Assembly: GCF_003012345.1 (NCBI RefSeq)
Contig: NZ_PVRV01000020.1
Location: 372,001 to 436,000 of the forward strand
Direction of reading: 5' to 3'
DNA length: 64,000 nucleotides
From: Phytohalomonas tamaricis
GTDB lineage: Bacteria > Pseudomonadota > Gammaproteobacteria > Pseudomonadales > Halomonadaceae
In this document: in pieces, positions 35,484 to 47,272 of the stretch
Position numbering within the stretch: position 1 is the first letter of the stretch
How the letters are laid out: each line of letters starts with the position of its first letter
Made by a program: the position numbers and the translations under genes
Notes under the pieces: generated by a model
Seen by the model: only the letters and a program-made list of their open reading frames with translations
Database searches by the model: none
Told to the model about the DNA's origin: nothing

Positions 35484-37193
35484 TCAGCTCAACGACTTAT
35501 CTTGCTGCAGTCCGGCAGCGATCTGCTCGGCCTTAGCGCCGATCACGATATGAATCAGATCATTGCCCACTCGCTGCAAAGCAACACCACCCAGTGTCTC
35601 CAGCCCCGTACTGTCGAGAGTGTCCGTGCTAGCAAGGCGAACTCGAAGCCGCGTTGCCGCTACCGCCGATACCTCACGGATATTGTCGCTCCCCCCAAGC
35701 GCTGTACGCCACGCTGCAAGCAGCTCTGCGCTGAGCCCTTCGGCTTGCCGCTCAGCCTTGGCACAAGCGCTGTCATTGTTTTGTGCTGGTAACCGCAATG
35801 GGTTACCCGCGTCAGCCACGGCGGCACGGATCTCGTCAGCAACGCCATCGGCAATCGGCCCTAAAATGACCTGTAAATGGCCATTTTTGAGCCTCATTAC
35901 GCCACGCGAACCGAGCCTTTTCAGCGCGAGCTCGTCAATCGCCGCCATATCGTTAACCACCAGTCGCAGCCGTGTTGTACAAGCGCCGACGGCGCTCAAA
36001 TTGTCCGCCCCGCCCAGCGCGCGAACAAAGGATAATCCGCGCTCGTCTCCGTCACGATCAGCCCGTGCAGCGTCATCCTGACCATCCTCGGCCTGCAGCG
36101 GCTCACGCCCTGGCGTCAGCAGATTAAAGCGAACGATCGTCCAGCGGAACACGCCATAATAGACGATGGCATAAGCCACTCCGACCGGCAGTAGCAGCCA
36201 GCCTCGGGTCGATAGCCCATAGGAAAGTACGTAATCGAACGCCCCGGCCGAGAAGGTGAAGCCCAGCTTGACCCCGAGCCAACCCATTACCGCCATTGAG
36301 ATACCGGTCAACACCGCATGCAGCGCATACAGTACCGGTGCCAGGAACATGAAGGTAAATTCGATCGGCTCGGTGATGCCGGTCAGAAAGGCAGTAAGCG
36401 CCAGTGACAGCAACATACCGCCCACCTGATGGCGACGCTCACGCGGCGCGGCATGATACATCGCCAGCGCCGCCGCCGGCAGGCCGAACATCATCACCGG
36501 GAAGAACCCCGCCATGAAGCTGCCCGCCGCGGGATCACCGGCAAAGAAGCGGTTGAGATCCCCCGTAGCGCCATCGAAACTGCCAAAGATGAACCACACG
36601 AAACTGTTAAGCACATGATGCAGGCCAGTGACGATCAGCAAGCGGTTAAGCAGACCATAAACAAATAACCCTAGCTCTCCCGAGTCAATCAGCCACTTGC
36701 CAAGCTGATCGATGCCCTCCTGGATGGGCGGCCAGAGCCAGCCAAACAGCCACCCCAGCGCCACCGCCGTCAAGCCGGTAATGATCGGCACAAAACGCCG
36801 CCCGCCGAAAAAGGCGAGATAGTCGGGCAGCTTGATGTCCTTGCAGCGGTTGTACCACAGCCCGGCGACAATGCCGGCGATGATCCCGGCCAGCACGCCC
36901 ATGTTGATATCCGGATTGAGCGCCTTGAGGACAGCCGATAGCACCAGATAGCCGACGACACCGGCCAGCCCGGCCGCGCCGTTGCTGTCATCAGCAAACC
37001 CTATCGCTAACCCGACCGCAAAGATCAGCGCCAGGTTTTCGAAAATTGCCTGACCGGCGGCGGCAATGAAGTCGATATCGAGCAGGTCGGGCTGGCCGAG
37101 CCGCAGCAACAAACCGGCAATCGGCAGCACTGCAATCGGCAGCATCAGAGAGCGGCCAAGCCGTTGCAGGCCGCCCATGACGTTCATACGCAT
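35484..37193 (-). CDS. nagE: PTS N-acetylglucosamine transporter, IIC domain with two IIB domains
   Basis: A 569-residue inner-membrane permease that imports and phosphorylates N-acetylglucosamine. The IIC domain (about 1-370, ten or so hydrophobic segments) carries the substrate motif GITEPIEFTF and LLIVTGLHHVLNSF. Two IIB domains follow. The first has the phosphorylated cysteine at about residue 405 (GACTTRLR). The second ends the protein and has alanine at the equivalent position (about 512, VAATRLR), so it cannot accept phosphate. No IIA is attached; it comes from the upstream fusion. ATG 37193 is chosen because AGAGGA lies eight bases ahead. Glucose-type IICB is the main alternative, but the operon argues for GlcNAc. 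Confidence 0.92.
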   Translation of the reverse strand: MRMNVMGGLQRLGRSLMLPIAVLPIAGLLLRLGQPDLLDIDFIAAAGQAIFENLALIFAVGLAIGFADDSNGAAGLAGVVGYLVLSAVLKALNPDINMGVLAGIIAGIVAGLWYNRCKDIKLPDYLAFFGGRRFVPIITGLTAVALGWLFGWLWPPIQEGIDQLGKWLIDSGELGLFVYGLLNRLLIVTGLHHVLNSFVWFIFGSFDGATGDLNRFFAGDPAAGSFMAGFFPVMMFGLPAAALAMYHAAPRERRHQVGGMLLSLALTAFLTGITEPIEFTFMFLAPVLYALHAVLTGISMAVMGWLGVKLGFTFSAGAFDYVLSYGLSTRGWLLLPVGVAYAIVYYGVFRWTIVRFNLLTPGREPLQAEDGQDDAARADRDGDERGLSFVRALGGADNLSAVGACTTRLRLVVNDMAAIDELALKRLGSRGVMRLKNGHLQVILGPIADGVADEIRAAVADAGNPLRLPAQNNDSACAKAERQAEGLSAELLAAWRTALGGSDNIREVSAVAATRLRVRLASTDTLDSTGLETLGGVALQRVGNDLIHIVIGAKAEQIAAGLQQDKSLS

Positions 37194-37218
37194 GAAGGTT
37201 GTCCTCTCATGATTGTTC

Positions 37219-39762
<2,544 letters not shown>

Positions 39763-39815
39763 GAATCTACTCCAGTTATTGTTATCGCGAACGACCCGCT
39801 CGGGCTCGCAACCGC

Positions 39816-40838
39816 TCAACGTGTTCTCGTTACCTTGTTAAGGTGACGTGGCGTATCCGGATCGAGTCCCAACGCTGCCGCCAGCGCATCGACCATAACG
39901 TAAAACGTCTGGATGACGCACAGCGGATTGAGCAAAGCGTGATCTGCCGTGACCAGTGGCAGGTCACGGTTGGCGATGTTGCTGTCCGCCGCCAGCAACA
40001 CATGAGCACCGCGGGCACGAAACTCTTCAGCGAGTTCAATCATGCCCGCCTGCTCGGCACCGGGTGGGGCAAAGATCAGTACTGGATAGTCGCGGTCGAC
40101 CAGCGCCATCGGCCCATGTTTGATTTCAGCCGCACTGAAGGCCTCGGCCTGAATCATGCAAGTTTCCTTGAACTTGAGTGCTGCCTCCTGCGCTACGGCA
40201 AGCCCCGCACCACGCCCCACGACCAGCAGTCTGTCAACGCACGAAAGCGTAGCTACGGCATGCGACCAGTCAAGGCGTGCTGCCCGCTCGAGCTGTTCGG
40301 GCAATGCATTTAATGCTTGTGCCAACGCGCTGTCATGGCTCCAGACTGCCACCAGCTGTGCGCTGGCCGATAGCGTAGCAAGATAGCTCTTGGTAGCGGC
40401 GACGCTGCGCTCTTCACCGGCCCGTAGCGCGATTTCTCTGTCGCTGACCTGTGCCAACGGTGATTTCGGCGCATTGACCATTGCCAGCGTTCTCGCTCCG
40501 CCGTGCTTCAGGGCACGCTGGGTGTCGATCAGGTCAGGACTTTGGCCCGACTGCGAGACTGCCAGGGCCAGTTGCCCTTCCAACCGCCAAGAGGTATGCG
40601 CAAGCGTAGTCAACGACAGAGGCAAGGATGCGACGGGCAACCCCATACGCGCCATGCACAAATAGGCGAAGTAACCTGCGGCATGATCGGAGCTGCCACG
40701 CGCCACGGTGACTACGCCACGCGGGGCGTCCTGGCGCAGTTCAGCAGCAAGCGCCTCAAGGGGTTCGCGATTGAGTTCAAGCTGCTCAACGATGCGCGCC
40801 GGCGCGCTTATCGCCTCTTCCAGCATACGGGTCGTCAT
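39816..40838 (-). CDS. SIS-domain glucosamine-6-phosphate deaminase (NagB-II type)
   Basis: A 340-residue protein with two SIS (sugar isomerase) domains, resembling the isomerase half of glucosamine-6-phosphate synthase but lacking the glutaminase domain. Phosphosugar-binding stretches are VARGSSDHAAGYFAY, VSQSGQSPDLIDTQRALK and ERSVAATKSYLATLSA. NagB-II enzymes of this fold replace the unrelated classical NagB and convert glucosamine-6-phosphate to fructose-6-phosphate and ammonia. No classical NagB is in the operon, so this is the deaminase. Its ATG overlaps the nagA stop (ATGA). AgaS-like activity on galactosamine-6-phosphate is a less likely alternative. Confidence 0.88.
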   Translation of the reverse strand: MTTRMLEEAISAPARIVEQLELNREPLEALAAELRQDAPRGVVTVARGSSDHAAGYFAYLCMARMGLPVASLPLSLTTLAHTSWRLEGQLALAVSQSGQSPDLIDTQRALKHGGARTLAMVNAPKSPLAQVSDREIALRAGEERSVAATKSYLATLSASAQLVAVWSHDSALAQALNALPEQLERAARLDWSHAVATLSCVDRLLVVGRGAGLAVAQEAALKFKETCMIQAEAFSAAEIKHGPMALVDRDYPVLIFAPPGAEQAGMIELAEEFRARGAHVLLAADSNIANRDLPLVTADHALLNPLCVIQTFYVMVDALAAALGLDPDTPRHLNKVTRTR

Positions 40839-41959
40839 GATTGCTTTCTCCTGATGATTTGGCCCGCAACGTAGACAGCATCAAGCGTAAGTTTGGGGGA
40901 AAAGATCGCCAGATCAGCGCGCAGTCCTGTTGCCAGCCGGCCGCGATCTTCAAGACCGATAAATTGAGCCGGCAAGGTCGACAAACGGTGTGACGCCTCG
41001 GCTGGCGTCAGCCCGAGCGAGACAAAGTTGCGCAGCGCCTGGTCCATGGTCAGTGCGCTGCCAGCCAGAGTGCCATCAGACAGCCGCACCGCACCGCCAC
41101 GCTTGTAGACGGCATTCTCGCCCAGCTTGTATTGCCCTTCCGGCATGCCTGCGGCGGCGGTGGCATCGGTGACGCCGTAAAGATCCGGAATGCAACGCAG
41201 CGCACTCAGTACTGCGCCAGCCTCGACATGCAGCAAATCAGGAATGATTTCAGCGTAGCGGGCATGGGCCAATGCCGTGCCGACGATCCCGGGGTCGCGA
41301 TGATTCAACGCCGTCATGGCGTTATAAAGATGAGTAAAGCCGCTCGCACCACAGGCCAGCGCATGTACGCCGTCCTCGTAACTGCCGCAGGTATGGCCTA
41401 GTTGCACCTTCACATCGCGAGCGACAAGATGACGGATAAGCGCATCGTGGCCTTCAAGTTCAGGTGCCAGCGTGACCAACCTGATGGGTGCCAACCCCAT
41501 ATAGTGCTCGATCTCCTCAATCGTGCCGGGCCGCGCATGGGGCGGCTGGGCGCCGAGTTTTGCGGCATTAATGAAAGGGCCCTCAAGGTGAACACCGAAG
41601 ATATCGGCAGCCTGCTCGGGAGGCTTTTCGATCAATCTGGCAATGGCTGATAGCGCACGCTCAATATCGTCGCACCGCGCGGTCATTGTCGTTGCCAGCA
41701 CGCTGGTCGTACCAAAGCGAGCATGGGTACGCGCCAGCGTCGCTACCGCATCGCCGCCCTCCATGGCATCGGCCCCGCCCCCGCCGTGGACATGCAGATC
41801 AATAAATCCCGGCAGAATGCGCGGCGCCTCATTGTCATCAGGGTTAACCGGCTCGCCATCGATGACGGCAATTCGTCCGTCTTCAAGACTGATCTCTCCT
41901 CGCAACCAACCGTCAGGCGTCAGAATATTGCCGCTTAGCGTGGTGTCATATCTGTTCAT
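40835..41959 (-). CDS. nagA: N-acetylglucosamine-6-phosphate deacetylase
   Basis: A 374-residue amidohydrolase that removes acetate from N-acetylglucosamine-6-phosphate. Metal and catalytic signatures are DLHVHGGGGADAMEG, GVHLEGPFIN (metal-binding Glu), QLGHTCGSYED, FTHLYNAM and the catalytic aspartate in YGVTDATAAAGMPEGQYKLG. Length is normal. ATG 41959 is chosen because GAAAGAG lies just upstream and homologues begin near this point; the frame is open to 42013. It is first in the operon nagA-nagB-nagF-nagE-nagK, so the operon promoter should lie in 41960-42166. No regulator gene of the GntR (NagQ) or ROK/LacI type is in the window. Confidence 0.93.
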   Translation of the reverse strand: MNRYDTTLSGNILTPDGWLRGEISLEDGRIAVIDGEPVNPDDNEAPRILPGFIDLHVHGGGGADAMEGGDAVATLARTHARFGTTSVLATTMTARCDDIERALSAIARLIEKPPEQAADIFGVHLEGPFINAAKLGAQPPHARPGTIEEIEHYMGLAPIRLVTLAPELEGHDALIRHLVARDVKVQLGHTCGSYEDGVHALACGASGFTHLYNAMTALNHRDPGIVGTALAHARYAEIIPDLLHVEAGAVLSALRCIPDLYGVTDATAAAGMPEGQYKLGENAVYKRGGAVRLSDGTLAGSALTMDQALRNFVSLGLTPAEASHRLSTLPAQFIGLEDRGRLATGLRADLAIFSPKLTLDAVYVAGQIIRRKQS

Positions 41960-42166
41960 GCAAGTCTCTTTCGTAAAGCGCGCATACGCCGCAACATGCT
42001 TTATCGTGTTCACTCGGCCATGAAATCGTAGCAGGCGATGTAGTATCGGTAATGTTTAATTCATCATCGGCAACATCCACGGGGCGAGTTATGGGTACCC
42101 TGTACAACGGCATCATGTTTCGGCTATCCCTTGTATGATGTCTACGTTTGCCAAAAGGAATATGTC

Positions 42167-42793
42167 ATGAAGATTCTCGTTATCGGCGCCAACGGCCAGA
42201 TTGGCCGCTTGTTCTGCCAATATGCGGCCGAGGCGGGAGTGCCCGTCTGTGCGATGATTCGCAGCCCGGAACAGCAGTCATTTTTTGAAGCCCTCGGTGT
42301 AGAAACCGTTATTGCCGACCTGGAAGGCGATTTCCGTCATGCTATCTACGGTTGTGATCAGGTGCTCTTCGCCGCCGGTTCGGGTCCGCATACCGGGCTC
42401 GACAAGACGCTGATGATCGATCTTCACGGTGCCATCCGCGCCATCGATCTTGCCCGAGAAATTGGCGTCACCCGCTTTATGATGATCAGCACGCTGCATA
42501 CCGATCCGCTTGAAGGGCCGGAAAAGCTGCGACCTTATCTGGCGGCAAAACATGCCGCTGATACGCATCTGATCGCATCGACACTACCCTATGTCATCCT
42601 GCGTCCTGGGCGCTTAACCGATGAGTCTGCCAGCGGCCGCATTGCAACCTCTCGCGACACAGCCTCAAGCGATGCAATCTCGCGTGCCGATGTGGCCAAG
42701 GCTGCCCTGTCAGTGATACAGCGTCGCGACATTAAAGACCGAGAGTTAGTTTTGCTCGATGGCAATGAACCGCTGAACGATGCACTGTGCTGA
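42167..42793 (+). CDS. NAD(P)-binding SDR-like protein
   Basis: A 208-residue atypical short-chain dehydrogenase of the NAD(P)H-binding (YwnB/YtfG-like) group. The nucleotide-binding glycine motif is at the N-terminus (ILVIGANGQIGRLF). Later segments are VIADLEGDF, LFAAGSG, FMMISTLHTDP, LAAKHAADTHLIAS and LPYVILRPGRLTDE; a classical YxxxK pair is replaced by the atypical YLAAKHAAD arrangement. Substrate cannot be assigned. ATG 42167 is preferred, with AAGGAATATGTC ahead; the frame is open to 42131. It is divergent from nagA and precedes rnb by about 140 bases. Confidence 0.85.
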   Translation: MKILVIGANGQIGRLFCQYAAEAGVPVCAMIRSPEQQSFFEALGVETVIADLEGDFRHAIYGCDQVLFAAGSGPHTGLDKTLMIDLHGAIRAIDLAREIGVTRFMMISTLHTDPLEGPEKLRPYLAAKHAADTHLIASTLPYVILRPGRLTDESASGRIATSRDTASSDAISRADVAKAALSVIQRRDIKDRELVLLDGNEPLNDALC

Positions 42794-42929
42794 ATGCGCT
42801 ATCTCTCATCAGGTTTGCTAACCTGACGCAACAAAATCGATGCTGTGAGGGCGAAAACCATGCTTGCCCTTTCGCGCTCACGGCTGACCGCTTATAGTGG
42901 GCCCCGACCCCGCCAACCGATATTTCAAG

Positions 42930-44882
42930 ATGCTCCAGAACAACTCGCTGCTCGCTCAGCTCAAGCAACAGATCCGTGAAAGCACTCCACGCGTCACGGG
43001 CGTGATCAAGGCGACCGACAAGGGTTTCGGTTTTCTTGAAACCGACGACGGCCAATCCTATTTTGTGCCGCCGCCGGCCATGAAGCTGGTCCTCCACGGG
43101 GATCGTGTCGATGCCTTGTTGAAAGAAGATAATGAACGTAAATCGGTCGAGCCGGATACGCTTATCGAGCAGGGCCTTGATCGCTTCATCGCACGCGTAC
43201 AAAAGCGTGACGGTCGTCTTGCCGTGATTCCCGACCACCCCTCGATTTCCAATGTGCTGAAGGCGCGCGTCAAGCGTACGCTTGATGAAAATGCCTTGAA
43301 TCATGGCGACTGGGTGGTGGCCCGGCTGATTCGTCATCCTCTGAAACAGGATGATCGTGGCTTCTTTACGCAGATCGATGAACTCATCGCTGCGACCGAT
43401 GATCCTTCCGTGCCATGGAAAGTCACTCTGGCTCGCCATGCCCTGGAGCAGGCATCACCAGAGGCGGGTAGCGACTGGCAGCTGCGCGATGAAGGATTGA
43501 GCCGTGAAGATCTGACCGCCCTGCCGTTTTTCACTATCGATAGCGCCTCGACACGAGACATGGACGACGCGCTGTATATCGAAACACGTGCAAGCGGTGG
43601 CTGGCAGCTAACGGTGGCGATTGCCGATCCGACAGCTTATGTGGCCGAGAATGATCCGGTCGATCAGGAAGCGCGCACGCGGGCATTTACCGTCTACTTG
43701 CCGGGACAGAACGTCACCATGCTGCCTGAGCCGCTGGCCGATGATCTCTGCTCTCTCAAAGAGAATGAAAATCGCCCAACACTGGCCTGCCGGATCGACA
43801 TTGCCGCAGATGGTACGATCGAGGATTACACCTTCTTCGCCGCCACCGTACGCTCTCATGCACGGCTGACTTACGAGAACGTGGCGAACTGGCTGGAAGG
43901 TGTCGAAAGTGACAATGCCTGGCAGCCTGAGTTCGAACGCGGTGCAGAGCAGCTCAAAGCTTTGGCTGAGCTGACCGAAGCGCGTAGTGCCTGGCGTGTG
44001 CAGCACGCCATCATGTTCAAGGATCGCCCGGACTATGTTTTCGATGTCGACGAAGCCGGTAATGTTCTGAATGTACGCGCCGAGACACGTCGCATTTCGC
44101 AGCGCATGATTGAGGAGGCGATGATCGCCGCCAACGTTTGCTGCGCCAGACTGCTAGAAACTCGGGTCGGCCACGGTATATTCAACGTTCATCAGGGCTT
44201 TTCAGCGGAGAAGGCTGAGCAGGCATTGGCATTTCTCGCCGCGCAGTCAGTTGAGGCCACTCCGGATCAGCTTACTGACATCGCTGCTTGGCGCGAGCTC
44301 CGTCAGACGCTCGACAGCCGTGATGATGCCTGGCTTGATGCACGTCTACGTCGCTTCCAGGGATTTGCTGTCATGTCGGCCCAGCCGGGACCTCATTTCG
44401 GCATGGGACTACCTGCGTATGCCACCTGGACATCACCGATCCGCAAATACGGTGACATGGTCAACCATCGTCTGATCAAGCAGCTCTTGAAAGATGAAAC
44501 GCCTTCCGCTGCTGCTGAAACGACATTGACCGAGCATCTGGGTGAGCGCCGTCGGTTGAATCGCATGGCCGAGCGCGACGTTAAAGACTGGCTCTATGTC
44601 CGCTATCTGACCAAAGCGGCAGAAGACGGCCATAGCTTCGACGCTGAGATAATCGATATCAAGCGTGGCGGGCTGCGGGTGCGCCTACTTGAAAACGGTG
44701 CCACGGCATTTGTGCCTGCTTCGCTTCTTGCCGCCGACCGCAATACCGTCGCGATCGATGACAAGGAAGGCTTCGTGACCATCGGTGATGAACTACGCTA
44801 TCGCCTCGGTGATACGTTCAAGGTCATTCTCAAGGAAGCGCGAGAAGATACGCGCTCTCTCGTGGCCCGCCCTGCCGATTGA
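42930..44882 (+). CDS. rnb: Exoribonuclease II
   Basis: A 650-residue processive 3'-to-5' exoribonuclease of the RNB family. The order is an N-terminal cold-shock/OB region (ATDKGFGFLETDDGQSYFVP), a second OB domain, the catalytic RNB domain with its aspartate cluster (TIDSASTRDMDDALY, residues about 205-220), and a C-terminal S1-like domain (FDAEIIDIKRGGLRVRLLENG). Size and sequence follow E. coli RNase II rather than the longer RNase R. ATG 42930 gives MLQNNSLLAQLKQQ, matching the E. coli N-terminus; an upstream in-frame start at 42897 is less likely. It ends three bases before the convergent gene at 44886, so no terminator separates the two. Confidence 0.93.
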   Translation: MLQNNSLLAQLKQQIRESTPRVTGVIKATDKGFGFLETDDGQSYFVPPPAMKLVLHGDRVDALLKEDNERKSVEPDTLIEQGLDRFIARVQKRDGRLAVIPDHPSISNVLKARVKRTLDENALNHGDWVVARLIRHPLKQDDRGFFTQIDELIAATDDPSVPWKVTLARHALEQASPEAGSDWQLRDEGLSREDLTALPFFTIDSASTRDMDDALYIETRASGGWQLTVAIADPTAYVAENDPVDQEARTRAFTVYLPGQNVTMLPEPLADDLCSLKENENRPTLACRIDIAADGTIEDYTFFAATVRSHARLTYENVANWLEGVESDNAWQPEFERGAEQLKALAELTEARSAWRVQHAIMFKDRPDYVFDVDEAGNVLNVRAETRRISQRMIEEAMIAANVCCARLLETRVGHGIFNVHQGFSAEKAEQALAFLAAQSVEATPDQLTDIAAWRELRQTLDSRDDAWLDARLRRFQGFAVMSAQPGPHFGMGLPAYATWTSPIRKYGDMVNHRLIKQLLKDETPSAAAETTLTEHLGERRRLNRMAERDVKDWLYVRYLTKAAEDGHSFDAEIIDIKRGGLRVRLLENGATAFVPASLLAADRNTVAIDDKEGFVTIGDELRYRLGDTFKVILKEAREDTRSLVARPAD

Positions 44883-44885
44883 GTA

Positions 44886-45974
44886 TCACACGCTCGCGGC
44901 GCCATCATCACTGCGTGCACGGTCCTGCGCGGTGGTGATGGTTTGCTTCGCTTCATTCCATTGTTCCTTATCGGCATGCGGTGTTTCTTGCGCTGCATCA
45001 TAAGCTGGGCAATACATCAACTCGACCAGCAGCGGGAAATGATCAGAGCCGAAATACTTTAGCCTTTCGAGGTGAACCAGCTCGAAGTCACTGCTGGCAA
45101 AGGCATGATCGAGTGGCCAGCGCAGAAATGGCCAGCGGGCATGAAAGGTAGAGAACGTGCCGCGTCCCCGTCTAGGATCAAGCATGCCGCTGATATTGCA
45201 AAACAGGCGGGTCGTATGCGACCAGGCAACGTCGTTGAGATCCCCTACCAGTAGGGTCGGTACGCTTTCTTGTTTAATTTCCTCGGCGGCCAGCAGTAAT
45301 TCAGCATCGCGCCACAGCGACTCATCGCTTTCGGATGGGCTGGGCGGACGCGGATGCAGCGCATACAAGCGTATACGCTCACCGCTTTCGAGCCTTACCC
45401 AACAGCGTATGGATGGGATATCGTCCTGGATCAGCCAGCGGACCTCGACATCTTCCAAAGGAAGACGAGAAAAAAGATGCATCCCGTAGAGGTTATCGAG
45501 TGGGATACTGACGTTATGGACATAGTCTTCACTCAATGCGCTTTCGAGCTGTTCGCCCCACCAGGCATCGCTCTCCAGCGTCACTAGCAGATGTGGTCGA
45601 ACACGCTGAACCTGGTCAAGCAAGCCTGTCACATTCCGGTTCGTCATCAATACATTGGCATTGATAATGCTGATCTGGTGAGTGTCAGCACGTTGAGCAC
45701 GTAACATTTGTTTTGGCGCCAAGCGCGTATAAGGCCAGATTTGTATTGCCTGGACGACCACAACAAACAGTGCTGCACCCAGCGCTACGTCGTTATAACC
45801 GCTGTGTGCCTGAACATCGAAAAAAGCAAGACCGGTACAAACGGCCAGGCCAAATGCTGCAATCTGAAAACGCGGAAAATCGAAAACCCGCACAGTCCAA
45901 TGTGTACAACGCAGCCAGGGCAGGCAGGTGATCAGCAGCAGTAGCCACGCGGTACCCATCAATAGTTGAGTCAT
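44886..45974 (-). CDS. Membrane-anchored endonuclease/exonuclease/phosphatase (EEP) family protein
   Basis: A 362-residue protein. The first about 90 residues hold three hydrophobic segments; the rest is an EEP-fold domain. EEP signatures are SIINANVLMTN, HLLVTLESD (the metal-binding Glu), LLVGDLNDVAWS (Asp/Asn pair), LDHAFAS and FGSDHFPLLVEL. The layout matches membrane-anchored DNase I/phosphodiesterase-like proteins of unknown substrate. ATG 45974 is preferred; ATG 45959 is also possible and no strong ribosome site marks either. It is divergent from the glycosyltransferase cluster at 46148 with 173 bases between, and it meets rnb tail to tail. Confidence 0.82.
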   Translation of the reverse strand: MTQLLMGTAWLLLLITCLPWLRCTHWTVRVFDFPRFQIAAFGLAVCTGLAFFDVQAHSGYNDVALGAALFVVVVQAIQIWPYTRLAPKQMLRAQRADTHQISIINANVLMTNRNVTGLLDQVQRVRPHLLVTLESDAWWGEQLESALSEDYVHNVSIPLDNLYGMHLFSRLPLEDVEVRWLIQDDIPSIRCWVRLESGERIRLYALHPRPPSPSESDESLWRDAELLLAAEEIKQESVPTLLVGDLNDVAWSHTTRLFCNISGMLDPRRGRGTFSTFHARWPFLRWPLDHAFASSDFELVHLERLKYFGSDHFPLLVELMYCPAYDAAQETPHADKEQWNEAKQTITTAQDRARSDDGAASV

Positions 45975-46147
45975 GTATTCACACAAGTAAAGAAATTATA
46001 TGTATACGTCAATCATTCTGACGCGTTGTCATCAAACCTTTATAATCGCCCGAGTTTGAAGCACTTGCCGGTCCGATGCGAGCATGTATCTGATGGGTGG
46101 ATTTAACCTGTAGCATATGGCTGCGGTCAAACGGAGGTATCGGCACA

Positions 46148-47272
46148 GTGCATATTGCCGACATGACCATGTTTTACGCCCCGTCCAGTGGCGGAGTTCG
46201 CACATATTTGGAAGCCAAGCGTCGCCGCCTAGTGCACTACCCTGGCCTCACTCACAGTCTTCTGGTGCCTGGTAAGCATTATCGGCACCATCAGGATGGG
46301 TTGGTTGAAGTTCCTTCACCGCCCCTGCCTTTCAGTAACGGTTATCGTTTTCCGTTACGGCGTAAGCACTGGCTCCAGGCTTTGCGTGACACTCGGCCCG
46401 ATCTAATCGAGGCCGGTGATCCCTATGCTACTGCCTGGGCGGCTGTTGAGGCGCGTCGTGAACTCGATGTTCCTGTAGTGGGCTTCTATCATTCAGACCT
46501 TCCTTTACTGATCGGTAATCGGTTCGGGAACTGGGCCAGCCGTGGCATCGGACAATACGTGACAAAGCTTTACCAGCATTACGACCGGATACTCGCGCCT
46601 AGCCAAGTGATGGCGGGTAAACTCACCAAGCTCGGGCTTGAACATGTACATGTTCAGCCGTTGGGGGTAGATACCAAAACATTCTCGCCTACGCTACGCG
46701 ACGACAATTTCAAACGCGAGCTCGGCCTAGCCGAAGACACTCGTCTGTTAATATTCGCCGGTCGAGGGTCACGCGAGAAGAACCTGCATGTGCTTTTGCA
46801 TACCATGGAGCAACTGGGAAAAGGCTACCACCTTCTACTAGTGGGCTCATGCATGCCTGAGCAGGTGCCGGATAATGTCTCCGTCATTAACCATTTTTGC
46901 CCGGCCGAAGAGTTGGCACGGATGATGGCCAGTAGCGACGCGTTATTACATGCTGGCACCCAGGAAACATTTGGCCTCGTCGTACTCGAAGCCATGGCCA
47001 GCGGCATTCCTGTGGTTGCAGTCCGCGCTGGCGCACTGGCTGAGAACATTCCTGAAACATGCGGCCGACTATGTGAGCCCAATAATCCCGGCGCCATGGC
47101 CAGCGCCATTCGTGAGCTGTTTACTCATGACAGTCGTGCCTTGGGGCTCAAAGCTCGCAGGCATGTCGAACGCCACTATGACTGGGATACAGTTGTTCAT
47201 GGCATATTCCAGCACTACTGCGCTGTGCTGGGCACTCTCGAAGAGACCACGCCGAGTATGCAACATGGCTGA
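46148..47272 (+). CDS. GT-B fold glycosyltransferase (GT4-like)
   Basis: A 374-residue cytoplasmic or membrane-associated glycosyltransferase. The N-terminal acceptor half begins MHIADMTMFYAPSSGGVRTY with the glycine-rich loop of GT4 enzymes. The C-terminal nucleotide-sugar half shows LLIFAGRGSREKNL, then HAGTQETFGLVVLEAMASG, the E-x7-E pattern that binds the donor. Start is GTG 46148: a perfect GGAGGT lies nine bases ahead, and the open frame upstream (to 46097) has no such site. It overlaps the deacetylase gene by eight bases and is the first gene of a three-gene cluster. The sugar and acceptor are unknown; a lipid-linked glycoconjugate is likely given the neighbours. Confidence 0.88.
   Translation: MHIADMTMFYAPSSGGVRTYLEAKRRRLVHYPGLTHSLLVPGKHYRHHQDGLVEVPSPPLPFSNGYRFPLRRKHWLQALRDTRPDLIEAGDPYATAWAAVEARRELDVPVVGFYHSDLPLLIGNRFGNWASRGIGQYVTKLYQHYDRILAPSQVMAGKLTKLGLEHVHVQPLGVDTKTFSPTLRDDNFKRELGLAEDTRLLIFAGRGSREKNLHVLLHTMEQLGKGYHLLLVGSCMPEQVPDNVSVINHFCPAEELARMMASSDALLHAGTQETFGLVVLEAMASGIPVVAVRAGALAENIPETCGRLCEPNNPGAMASAIRELFTHDSRALGLKARRHVERHYDWDTVVHGIFQHYCAVLGTLEETTPSMQHG

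Noticed and set aside
46950-47264. Long upstream extension of the deacetylase frame
   Set aside because: It lies wholly inside the glycosyltransferase gene in another frame, and its translation does not resemble the deacetylase family; ATG 47265 begins the recognisable protein.
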